From contig NZ_SRMB01000001.1 of assembly GCF_004745645.1 (NCBI RefSeq), positions 744,001 to 808,000 of the forward strand: a stretch of 64,000 nt of DNA, given 5' to 3'. A model generated the notes under the pieces. It was not told the DNA's origin and made no database searches. It saw only the letters and a program-made list of their open reading frames with translations. The position numbers and the translations under genes are program-made. Positions within the stretch are counted from its first letter, which is position 1. Each line of letters opens with the position of its first letter. Source of the stretch: Hymenobacter metallicola. Lineage in GTDB: Bacteria; Bacteroidota; Bacteroidia; Cytophagales; Hymenobacteraceae. Below are positions 1-7,603 of the stretch, piece by piece.

Positions 1-1
1 G

Positions 2-331
2 GCTATGGCCGTGGCCGAAACGGATGCCAGTGCCTACCTGACAGCCCACCCCTACACCGCCGGCACGGGGCTGGAACAAATCAACACCCAGTACTGGGCC
101 TTGACCAACACCATGCTGGACTTCTACGAGTCGTGGGCCAACTGGCGCCGCAGCGGCTTCCCGGTGCTTACGCCGGTAGTATACCCCAACAACGCCACCA
201 ACGGCCAGATACCGCGCCGCTTCCCGTATCCGACGTCGGAAATCACCAGCAACCCCGACAACTACAAAGCGGCCCGCGACGCCGTACCGGGCGGGGACTT
301 CCTGACGGGCCGGGTGTGGTGGGATAAGTAA
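2..331 (+). CDS. SusD/RagB family outer-membrane lipoprotein, C-terminal fragment
   Basis: This reading frame enters from the left edge and ends at TAA 329-331, leaving about 109 residues. The tail contains the segment FYESWANWRRSGFPVL followed by IPRRFPYPTSE and SNPDNYKAA, which is the typical C-terminal end of SusD-like proteins, where a YES-W-N-WRRSG-P pattern precedes an RR-PYP motif. SusD proteins are surface lipoproteins that bind glycans and cap a SusC TonB-dependent channel; the SusC gene is expected upstream, outside the window. The hexosaminidase and chitinases that follow on the same strand suggest a chitin or GlcNAc-oligomer substrate. The ATG at 5 is internal, not the start. The family call is firm; the substrate is inferred. 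Confidence 0.88.
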   Translation, partial: AMAVAETDASAYLTAHPYTAGTGLEQINTQYWALTNTMLDFYESWANWRRSGFPVLTPVVYPNNATNGQIPRRFPYPTSEITSNPDNYKAARDAVPGGDFLTGRVWWDK

Positions 332-543
332 TAGGAGAGGGCTGAGTGATGCCAACCGGTAGCTGCCCCGCTGCAACGGGTCAGCTACCGGGTAGGTCGC
401 CAGGCGCCGCATGGTCCTATCCATACCCCAGAATATCCTGTGAATCTATCTTTTTCGAGTGCTTATTTTGGCGGCCAGCTACCTCAGCTCGTGCTGCTTG
501 CCATTTCGCCAATTCTTCCTTTCTGCTGACCAACCCACCGTTT

Positions 544-2415
544 ATGCCCTTTTCTTTCTTTTCTGCTACCCGCCTGGGTGGAATTCTGGCAGTAAGCCTG
601 CTGGCCGGCCGGCCGGCTTTGGCCCAGTTGACTGAAATTCCGGCGCAGCGCCTGGGTTTGGTGCCGTTGCCGCGCGAGGTGAAAGCCTACAGCGCCACGT
701 ATGCCCTGCCCCAGAAAGTAAGCATCTACGCCGCCAGCAAAGACGAGAAGAACGTGGCCGGTCTGCTCAAGGAAATGCTGACCGGGCTGGGCAAAACCGT
801 GACGCTGACCACTACCCGGGCCGGAGCGAATATTGCCCTGGTCACGGCCGCGGCGCCCAACCCGGAAGCCTACCAGCTGAATGTCGACCAGCAGGGAATC
901 CGGATTACGGCGGCCGGTGGGCCGGGGCTGTTCTACGGCGCTCAGACGCTGGTGCAGCTGCTACCGGCCCGCGCGGCGGCCACCAGCCCGGTGAATTACG
1001 TGCGCATCAATGACCAGCCGGCCTTCCGGTGGCGCGGGGCCATGCTCGACGTGAGCCGGCACTTCTTCTCGGTGGACTTCGTCAAGCGCTACATCGACTT
1101 GCTGGCCGCCTACAAGCTCAACACCTTTCACTGGCACCTGACCGACGACCAGGGCTGGCGCATTGAAATCAAGAAGTACCCCAAGCTCACCCAGGTCAGC
1201 GCCTTCCGCAAGGAAACCCTGATTGGCGCCCAGCAGCTCTTCAAGACCCCCGCCGAGTTCAAGTACGACGCCACGCCCTACGGCGGCTTCTACACCCAGG
1301 ACCAGATCCGCGACGTGGTGGCTTACGCCCAAAAGCGCTACGTAACCATCGTGCCCGAAATTGAAATGCCGGGTCACTCGGTGGCCATTCTGGCCGCGTA
1401 TCCGGAGCTGGCCTGCAAGCCCGGCACCTACGAAACCTGGACCATGTGGGGCGTGAACGAGGACATCGTGTGCCCCACGGAGCCTACATTCCGCTTTTTT
1501 GAAGACGTGCTGAGCGAAGTAACCGCCCTGTTTCCGGGCCCTTACGTGCACATCGGCGGCGACGAAGCGCCCAAAACCCGGTGGAAGGAAAGCGCCGCGG
1601 TGCAGGAAATCATGAAGAAGGAAGGCTATACCGACGTGGAGAAAGTTCAGGGCTGGTTTAACCGCCGCATCGAGAAGTTTCTTGCAAGCAAGGGCAAAAA
1701 GCTCATCGGCTGGGACGAAATTCTGGAAGGCGGCATTGCGCCCAGCGCCACGGTGATGAGCTGGCGGGGCGAAAAAGGCGGCATTGAGGCCGCCAAAATG
1801 GGCCACGACGTGGTCATGTCGCCTACGACCCACTTGTACATCAACTACGGGCAGAGCAAGAAGCCCCACAGTCCCTACGAGCCGCTGATGATTGGGGGCT
1901 ACATCCCGCTCGAGGTCATTTACAACTACAACCCGCTGCCCGCCGAGCTGACTGCGGAGCAGCAACAGCACGTGCTCGGCCCCCAGGCCAATATGTGGAC
2001 CGAGTACATTACCACGCCCGCCGCGGCCGAGTACATGCTGTTTCCGCGGCTGCTGGCCGTGTCGGAAGTGGCCTGGCGGCCGGCCGCGGGTAAAACGTAC
2101 GCCGAGTTTCTGCCCCGCATGGGCCAGCAGTTTGCCCGCCTCGACGCCAAGAAAGTCTACTACCGGGTGCCCGAGCCCCTGGGCCTCGACAGCGCCAGCG
2201 TGGTGCGGCAGAACGGCAAGGCCGTATTCACGCTTCGCTCCCTAGTGCCCGGCGCCCAGATCCGCTACACTCTCGACGGTCATTTGCCCGACGAAACCAC
2301 CGAGCTCTACACCAAGCCCCTGGCCGTACCCCTGAACAAGGGTCTTACCGTGCGGGCCGTTACTATCACGCCTAACGGCCGCAAAAGTCCGCCGGCCGAG
2401 CTACTGGTTAACTAG
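544..2415 (+). CDS. Beta-N-acetylhexosaminidase, GH20
   Basis: A 623-residue secreted enzyme that removes terminal GlcNAc (or GalNAc) residues from chitin oligomers. I chose the ATG at 544 because it starts a clean signal peptide (MPFSFFSATRLGG then ALAQ); the frame is open back to 346 but that part does not look like protein. An N-terminal GH20b-like domain (about residues 30-155) precedes the catalytic barrel, with FHWHLTDDQGWRIEIK near 195 and the catalytic Asp-Glu pair D340-E341 in HIGGDEAPK. WTEYI and a C-terminal Fn3-associated/CHB_HEX_C-type domain (IRYTLDGHLPDE) follow. Between the SusD end and two chitinases, it probably finishes the digestion of chitobiose. The 212-base gap before it shows no gene. 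Confidence 0.93.
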   Translation: MPFSFFSATRLGGILAVSLLAGRPALAQLTEIPAQRLGLVPLPREVKAYSATYALPQKVSIYAASKDEKNVAGLLKEMLTGLGKTVTLTTTRAGANIALVTAAAPNPEAYQLNVDQQGIRITAAGGPGLFYGAQTLVQLLPARAAATSPVNYVRINDQPAFRWRGAMLDVSRHFFSVDFVKRYIDLLAAYKLNTFHWHLTDDQGWRIEIKKYPKLTQVSAFRKETLIGAQQLFKTPAEFKYDATPYGGFYTQDQIRDVVAYAQKRYVTIVPEIEMPGHSVAILAAYPELACKPGTYETWTMWGVNEDIVCPTEPTFRFFEDVLSEVTALFPGPYVHIGGDEAPKTRWKESAAVQEIMKKEGYTDVEKVQGWFNRRIEKFLASKGKKLIGWDEILEGGIAPSATVMSWRGEKGGIEAAKMGHDVVMSPTTHLYINYGQSKKPHSPYEPLMIGGYIPLEVIYNYNPLPAELTAEQQQHVLGPQANMWTEYITTPAAAEYMLFPRLLAVSEVAWRPAAGKTYAEFLPRMGQQFARLDAKKVYYRVPEPLGLDSASVVRQNGKAVFTLRSLVPGAQIRYTLDGHLPDETTELYTKPLAVPLNKGLTVRAVTITPNGRKSPPAELLVN

Positions 2416-2706
2416 CACTTCCGCTTTTTCCGTCCTTCTTGTTTCCGCAAGAGCACACCACGGCAGTTGCGCCGTTCTTGCCCATACTCTGAGTTCCCGG
2501 GGCCTGGCCCCGCGGCCTGCGTTTGCCTAAGCAACTCATTTGGTAGCTATTCTGGTCCCGCCGCTGCGGGCCCCGCCCGGTTGTTGCCCCTCGCACCACC
2601 GGCACTACCTGCCCCGCACCCTGGCGGGGCCGCAAGAACCTAGCGCAACTTCCGCGGCATTCATTGCTGCTGAATTTGGATTTCCCATCTAACCCCATTC
2701 ACAGCT

Positions 2707-5289
2707 ATGAAAACTCTTACGATGCTTCGGCTAGCCGAAGCCCGGCCCCGCTTTGCCCACAAGGTAGCCCCAGCCCGGCGCCTGCTTGGCCTTTTAGCCC
2801 TGCTGCTTTGTCTGCTGCCCGGCACCCTGCGGGCCCAGGTGAGCCCCACGGTGCCCAAGAAGCGCACCGACCACACCAAGCAGATTATCGGCTACCTGAC
2901 CCAGTGGGGGCCCTGGAAAGATATTCCCGGCCTGATTCCCAAGGGCAGCCTCAACCAGCTGAACGTGGACTATTCGCAGTACACGATTCTGAACTTCTCC
3001 TTTTTCGGGGTGGCCGTCGACGGCTCCATTCACAGCGGCGACTACCGCAACCCCAACATTGCCCAGCCCGGCTCGGTGCAGCAGCCGGCCCCGCTCGTCA
3101 ACTCCGACACCTACAGCAGCTGGGATTTGTACCTGCTGCAGGGCGAGCTGGACCTGGTGCAGTACATTTCCGACGGCAGCTACGCCTACTCGCTGGGCTA
3201 CCGCAACGCCGCGGGTGGCTGGTCGAACGTGAATACCGGGGCCACGGGTGCGTTTCCGCTGGCTATTCATAAGCAAAACGGCCGGCTTGGCCTCATCGAG
3301 CTGGCCCACCAGCAGGGCGTCAAGGTCATGGCCTCCATCGGGGGCTGGAGCATGAGCAAGCACTTCGGCGACATGGCCGCCGACCCCACCAAGCGGGCCC
3401 GCTTCGTGAGCGACTGTCAGAAGCTGATTGGCCTGGGTTTCGACGGCATTGATCTAGACTGGGAATACCCCGGGCAAGAGGGCATGAACTTCGTCGGCCA
3501 GGCCCAGGACTATGCCAATTTCGCGGTGCTGGTCGAAGCCATCCGGGCGGCCGTGGGACCCAACAAGCTGATTACGGCGGCTTTTACGGCGGTGCCGTCG
3601 CGCTTCAGCCAGTTCGACTGGGTTCGGCTGAGCCGGTCGATGGATTACTTCAATTTCATGACCTACGACTACAACGGGGGCTGGTCGAGCAAGGCCGGGC
3701 ACAACTCGCCGCTGTACGACTACCCCGGCGCCGAAGCCGCCAATTTCTCCCTCGATGCCACCACCAAGGGCATCAAGGCGGCCGGCATTCCGCTGAGCAA
3801 GGTCAACCTGGGCGTGGCCTTCTACGGCCGGGGCGTGGTAACCAGCGGCCCGGCCGCCCTGAACGCGCCCACCGTGAAGCGGCCCGAAACCGTGACGCCC
3901 GACGGCCAGGTCTCGACCAGCGCCGACTTCACCAACTGGCCCAAGGACGTGTGGGACGGCACGCCCAACTACCAGGCCATCGTGGCCCAGACCAGCAGCT
4001 GGGCTGAATTCTGGGACGACAACGCCAAGGTGCCCTACAAAACCAACGGCAGCTACTTCCTCAGCTACGACAACGAACGGTCGGTGGGCCTGAAGGCGCA
4101 GTACGTGAAAGACCAGCAGCTGGCCGGCGTCATCGTCTGGTCGGCCAGCGGTGACTGGCTGGACCTGGCCAGTAATACCACGACCTACGGGGGCAAGCTG
4201 GTGTTCAGCCCCAACACCAAGGCTCCGCTGGTCAACAAGCTCAACGAAGTATTCGGCGCGGGCACGGCAACCAACACGCCGCCGACGGTGAGCTTGACGA
4301 GCCCTGCCAACAACGCCACGTATGCCGCCCCGGCCAGCATCACGCTGACGGCCAACGCGGCCGACGCCAACGGGACCGTGAGCAAAGTGGAGTTCTTCCA
4401 GGGCACGACCAAGCTCGGCGAAGACCTCACCGCGCCCTACAGCTTTAGCTGGACGGGCGTAGCGGCGGGTACCTATTCTCTGACGGCCAAAGCCACCGAC
4501 AACGCCGGCGCGGCCACAACTTCAGCCGCAGTAACGGTGACGGTCACCGGTGGCACGACCAACACGCCGCCGACGGTGAGTTTGACCGCGCCAACTGGTG
4601 GGGCGTCCTACACGGCTCCGGCCAGCATCACGCTGACGGCCAACGCGGCCGATGCCAACGGGACGGTGAGCAAAGTGGAGTTCTTCCAAGGCAGTACAAA
4701 ACTGGGCGAGGACCTGACTTCTCCCTACAGCTACTCGTGGACGGGTGTAGCGGCCGGCACGTATTCTCTGACGGCTAAAGCTACCGACAACGCCGGCGCC
4801 ACGACGACCTCGGCGGCGGTGAGCATCACCGTAACGGGGGGCAGCACCGGCTGCACGGTGGCGGCGTGGTCGGCGTCGGCCGTGTACACGAAGGACATGC
4901 AAGCCAGCCGCAACGGCCAGGTGTATGTGGCCAAGTGGTGGACCCAGAACGAGGACCCGCTCACGGCCAGCTGCCAGTACTGTCCCTGGCAGCTCGTGGG
5001 CCCCTGCGGCTCCGCCCGCACTGCCGCACCGGCTAGTACTGCTTCCGACGCCCTATCGGTTTACCCCAATCCAGTGTTGACGGGCAACAAGCTCACCCTG
5101 GACCTGGGCCGGCACTACGACCAAGTGGAACTCGAGCTGACCGGCATCAGCGGGAGCAAGCCCTACAAAGTGGCAGCAAAGAACACGCGCACCGTCGAGC
5201 TGACCTTGCCGGCCCTGCCTAAGGGCGTGCTGGTGCTCCAGGTGCGGGCCGACGGCCAGACCTTTACCAAGCGCCTGCTGAATGAATAG
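2707..5289 (+). CDS. GH18 chitinase with two Ig-like domains, CBM5/12-like module and T9SS tail
   Basis: An 860-residue secreted multidomain chitinase that cleaves beta-1,4 bonds in chitin. The signal peptide ends around LPGTLRAQ (residue 44). The GH18 barrel spans about 55-515 and carries the full catalytic motif DGIDLDWEYPG with the proton donor E253 and MTYDYNGGWS further on. Two Ig-like repeats start at PPTVSLT (about 525 and 621). A small cysteine-bearing carbohydrate-binding module begins at C716 (CTVAAWSASAVYTKDMQ to CPWQLVGPC), resembling CBM5/12. The end (LSVYPNP to FTKRLLNE) is a Por secretion tail, so export through the type IX system is expected. The second Ig repeat plus the CBM are nearly identical to those of the next gene. 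Confidence 0.95.
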   Translation: MKTLTMLRLAEARPRFAHKVAPARRLLGLLALLLCLLPGTLRAQVSPTVPKKRTDHTKQIIGYLTQWGPWKDIPGLIPKGSLNQLNVDYSQYTILNFSFFGVAVDGSIHSGDYRNPNIAQPGSVQQPAPLVNSDTYSSWDLYLLQGELDLVQYISDGSYAYSLGYRNAAGGWSNVNTGATGAFPLAIHKQNGRLGLIELAHQQGVKVMASIGGWSMSKHFGDMAADPTKRARFVSDCQKLIGLGFDGIDLDWEYPGQEGMNFVGQAQDYANFAVLVEAIRAAVGPNKLITAAFTAVPSRFSQFDWVRLSRSMDYFNFMTYDYNGGWSSKAGHNSPLYDYPGAEAANFSLDATTKGIKAAGIPLSKVNLGVAFYGRGVVTSGPAALNAPTVKRPETVTPDGQVSTSADFTNWPKDVWDGTPNYQAIVAQTSSWAEFWDDNAKVPYKTNGSYFLSYDNERSVGLKAQYVKDQQLAGVIVWSASGDWLDLASNTTTYGGKLVFSPNTKAPLVNKLNEVFGAGTATNTPPTVSLTSPANNATYAAPASITLTANAADANGTVSKVEFFQGTTKLGEDLTAPYSFSWTGVAAGTYSLTAKATDNAGAATTSAAVTVTVTGGTTNTPPTVSLTAPTGGASYTAPASITLTANAADANGTVSKVEFFQGSTKLGEDLTSPYSYSWTGVAAGTYSLTAKATDNAGATTTSAAVSITVTGGSTGCTVAAWSASAVYTKDMQASRNGQVYVAKWWTQNEDPLTASCQYCPWQLVGPCGSARTAAPASTASDALSVYPNPVLTGNKLTLDLGRHYDQVELELTGISGSKPYKVAAKNTRTVELTLPALPKGVLVLQVRADGQTFTKRLLNE
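4561..5008 (+). repeat. Direct repeat copy 1: Ig-like + CBM coding module
   Basis: This 448-base stretch in the first chitinase gene aligns without any gap to 6479-6926 in the second (constant offset 1918). Only scattered substitutions separate them, most of them silent. The repeat starts at the Asn-Thr-Pro-Pro boundary of the Ig domain and ends inside the codons for the last CBM cysteine region, so it matches a protein module. A more diverged third Ig copy lies at about 4270-4555. Confidence 0.95.
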
Positions 5290-5359
5290 ATAGTTCTCCG
5301 GGGAAGCTCTGCGCGGGCTTCCCCTTTTTTCTTTTCCCAACCAACTCTTTCCTACTACT

Positions 5360-7213
5360 ATGAAAACACGCAAACTATTACCGCCTCACCAAGCTCCTCT
5401 GGGGCGTAAAAAGTCCTTGCTGCGGCTGCTGGCCTTATTTTTTGCGCTGCTGACCGGCGGCTTCGACGCCGCGGCCCAGGGCCGGGTTATCGTGGGCTAC
5501 TTCCACAACTGGAACAACGCCAGCGCGCCCTATATCCGCCTGCGCGACGTCGATTCGCGCTACAACGTCATCGACATTGCCTTTGCTACGCCCGTGGCCT
5601 ACGGCGACATGACCATGACCTTTACCCCGACCCAGCAAACCAAAACCGAGTTTATTGCCGACATCCGCACCTTGCAAAGCCAGGGTAAGAAGGTGCTGAT
5701 TTCAATAGGGGGCGCCGATGCGCCCGTGGAACTCAACACCACCGCCGATAAGGACAAATTCGTCACCTCAATGAAATCCATTATCACCGAGTACGGCTTC
5801 GACGGGTTCGACATTGACCTGGAAGGCACCTCGGTGATTCTCAACTCCGGCGACACCAATTTCAAAAATTCCACCACGCCCAAAATCAACAACCTGGTGA
5901 CGGCGGCCCGGGAGCTGACCACGTATTTCCGGGGGCAGGGCAAGGATTTCTGGCTGACCTCGGCCCCGGAAGTGCAGTACGTGCAGGGCGGCTACGGCAA
6001 CTACGGCACGGCCTTCGGCGGTTACCTGCCCGTGCTCTACGGCCTGCGCGACCTGCTCACCTTCGTGCACGTGCAGTACTATAATACCGGCTCCCAAAAC
6101 GCGCTGGACGACAAAATCTACGGGCAGGGCACGGCCGACTTTATCGTCTCGATGACGGACATGCTGCTCAAAGGCTTCCCCGTCGCCCGCAACGCGGCCA
6201 ATTTCTTCCCCGCCCTGCGCCAGGACCAAGTAGCCTTCGGGTTGCCCGCCACCGGCAACGGCGCCGCTCCCGCCGGTGGCTACGTAACCCCGGCCGACGT
6301 GACCAAGGCTCTGAACTACCTGGTGAAAGGCATATCCTACGGCGGCCAGTACGTGCTCAACACGACCTATCCCAACCTGCGGGGCATTATGACCTGGTCC
6401 ATAAACTGGGACAAAACCCAGAACTACCCCTTCGTAACCAACGCCTACAGCTTCTTCAGTACTCTGAGCACCGGCACCAACACGCCCCCGACGGTGAGTT
6501 TGACCGCGCCAACTGGTGGGGCGTCTTACACGGCCCCGGCCAGCATCCCCATCACAGCCAACGCGGCCGATGCCAACGGGACGGTGAGCAAAGTGGAGTT
6601 CTTCCAAGGCAGTACAAAACTGGGCGAGGACCTGACTTCTCCCTACAGCTACTCGTGGACGGGCGTCGCGGCCGGCACGTATTCTCTGACGGCCAAAGCT
6701 ACCGACAACGCCGGCGCCACGACGACCTCAGCGGCGGTGAGCATCACCGTAACATCAGGCAGCACCGGCTGCACGGTGGCGGCGTGGTCGGCGTCGGCCG
6801 TGTACACGAAGGACATGCAGGCCAGCCGCAACGGCCAGGTGTATGTGGCCAAGTGGTGGACCCAGAACGAGGACCCGCTGACGGCCAGCTGCCAGTACTG
6901 TCCCTGGCAGCTCGTGGGCCCCTGCGCCAGCGCCCGTACCGCCGCTTCTGCCGACGTAGCATCCGGTCTGGCTTCCGAGCTGTTGGTGTATCCTAACCCG
7001 GCGCAGGGCCCGGCCCTGACGGTGGAGCTGGGACGGAGCTACGAGCAAGTAACAGTTGTGGTAGTCAATGACCGGGGCCACGAGGCCAGCCGGGCCTCGT
7101 ACCAGAATGTGAACAGCCTGCAGTTGCCAGTAGCTAAGCTGCCGAAGGGCCTGCTCGTGCTCCGCATAACGGCCGATGGCAAGACGCTGACCAAGCGGAT
7201 TATGAATCAATAA
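5360..7213 (+). CDS. GH18 family glycosidase with Ig-like domain, CBM5/12-like module and T9SS tail
   Basis: A 617-residue secreted GH18 enzyme. A signal peptide (LLRLLALFFALLTGG, cut near AAAQG) leads to a catalytic barrel (about 40-365) with motif DGFDIDLE, catalytic Glu at 155. The DxxDxDLE form, rather than DWE, is seen in small bacterial chitinases and endo-beta-N-acetylglucosaminidase-like GH18 proteins, so its product range may differ from the first enzyme. One Ig repeat (from about 376), the CBM from C471 and a Por secretion tail (LLVYPNP to LTKRIMNQ) follow. It starts 70 bases after the first chitinase and is probably co-transcribed. A very strong hairpin starts three bases after its stop. 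Confidence 0.93.
   Translation: MKTRKLLPPHQAPLGRKKSLLRLLALFFALLTGGFDAAAQGRVIVGYFHNWNNASAPYIRLRDVDSRYNVIDIAFATPVAYGDMTMTFTPTQQTKTEFIADIRTLQSQGKKVLISIGGADAPVELNTTADKDKFVTSMKSIITEYGFDGFDIDLEGTSVILNSGDTNFKNSTTPKINNLVTAARELTTYFRGQGKDFWLTSAPEVQYVQGGYGNYGTAFGGYLPVLYGLRDLLTFVHVQYYNTGSQNALDDKIYGQGTADFIVSMTDMLLKGFPVARNAANFFPALRQDQVAFGLPATGNGAAPAGGYVTPADVTKALNYLVKGISYGGQYVLNTTYPNLRGIMTWSINWDKTQNYPFVTNAYSFFSTLSTGTNTPPTVSLTAPTGGASYTAPASIPITANAADANGTVSKVEFFQGSTKLGEDLTSPYSYSWTGVAAGTYSLTAKATDNAGATTTSAAVSITVTSGSTGCTVAAWSASAVYTKDMQASRNGQVYVAKWWTQNEDPLTASCQYCPWQLVGPCASARTAASADVASGLASELLVYPNPAQGPALTVELGRSYEQVTVVVVNDRGHEASRASYQNVNSLQLPVAKLPKGLLVLRITADGKTLTKRIMNQ
6479..6926 (+). repeat. Direct repeat copy 2: Ig-like + CBM coding module
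   Basis: The second copy of the 448-base module described at 4561-5008, gap-free and nearly identical. The two copies lie in the same orientation 1.9 kb apart, so recombination between them would delete the second catalytic domain and leave one intact hybrid gene. Confidence 0.95.
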
Positions 7214-7215
7214 AG

Positions 7216-7286
7216 CTCTTCGCCACTAACCAACAAAAAGGGGCACCCGGCGTAGGTGCCCCTTTTTGTTGGTTAGTGGCGAAGAG
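7216..7286. terminator. Perfect 32-bp-stem hairpin between convergent genes
   Basis: Positions 7216-7247 and 7255-7286 are exact reverse complements (32 bp) around a 7-base loop. An A5 run in the left arm becomes a T5 run in the right. It lies three bases after the chitinase stop and faces the helicase gene on the other strand, so termination is the simplest role. The stem is much longer than a usual intrinsic terminator. Confidence 0.85.
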
Positions 7287-7309
7287 AGAAAGAAGGCAAA
7301 ACAACCTTG

Positions 7310-7582
7310 TGTCGTTGCGAGGAACGAAGCAATCCGTCCTCTGCTGGTGACATTTCCCCATTAAACCTTTCTCGTTGCCCGGTGTAGTGTAGAGACGCAT
7401 ACTTGCGTCTCAATCGTTGCTGACGTTGCCTGTCGTTTAACGAGGAGACGCAAGTATGCGTCTCTACACTTCGTTACTAGAAAGCCCTACCGCCTGAGCA
7501 GACGATAGGGCTTGTGGTAATAGAACGGGGCTACCTTCGCAGAGGACGGATTGCCACGGCCTTTGGCCTCACAATGACACGC
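7310..7582. repeat. Intergenic palindromic element with inverted ends and inner hairpins
   Basis: The ends carry a 16-bp perfect inverted repeat (7329-7344, GCAATCCGTCCTCTGC, against 7539-7554) flanked by the familiar TTGCGAGGAACGAAGCAATC-type sequence. Inside is a perfect 25-bp stem (7387-7411 with 7445-7469, 33-base loop) and a weaker stem around 7482-7512 (AGCCCTA). It has no coding potential. Related ends occur at 41205-41250 and 55690-55850, so it belongs to a dispersed REP- or MITE-like family. Confidence 0.8.
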
Positions 7583-7603
7583 ATTTAGTATCGAGAAGCT
7601 TAA

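Noticed and set aside
346..543. N-terminal extension of the hexosaminidase
   Set aside because: The extra 66 residues have no signal or domain character, while ATG 544 begins a clear signal peptide.
2664..3272. 202-residue plus-strand frame at the start of the first chitinase
   Set aside because: It is out of frame with the GH18 domain and shows no family pattern.
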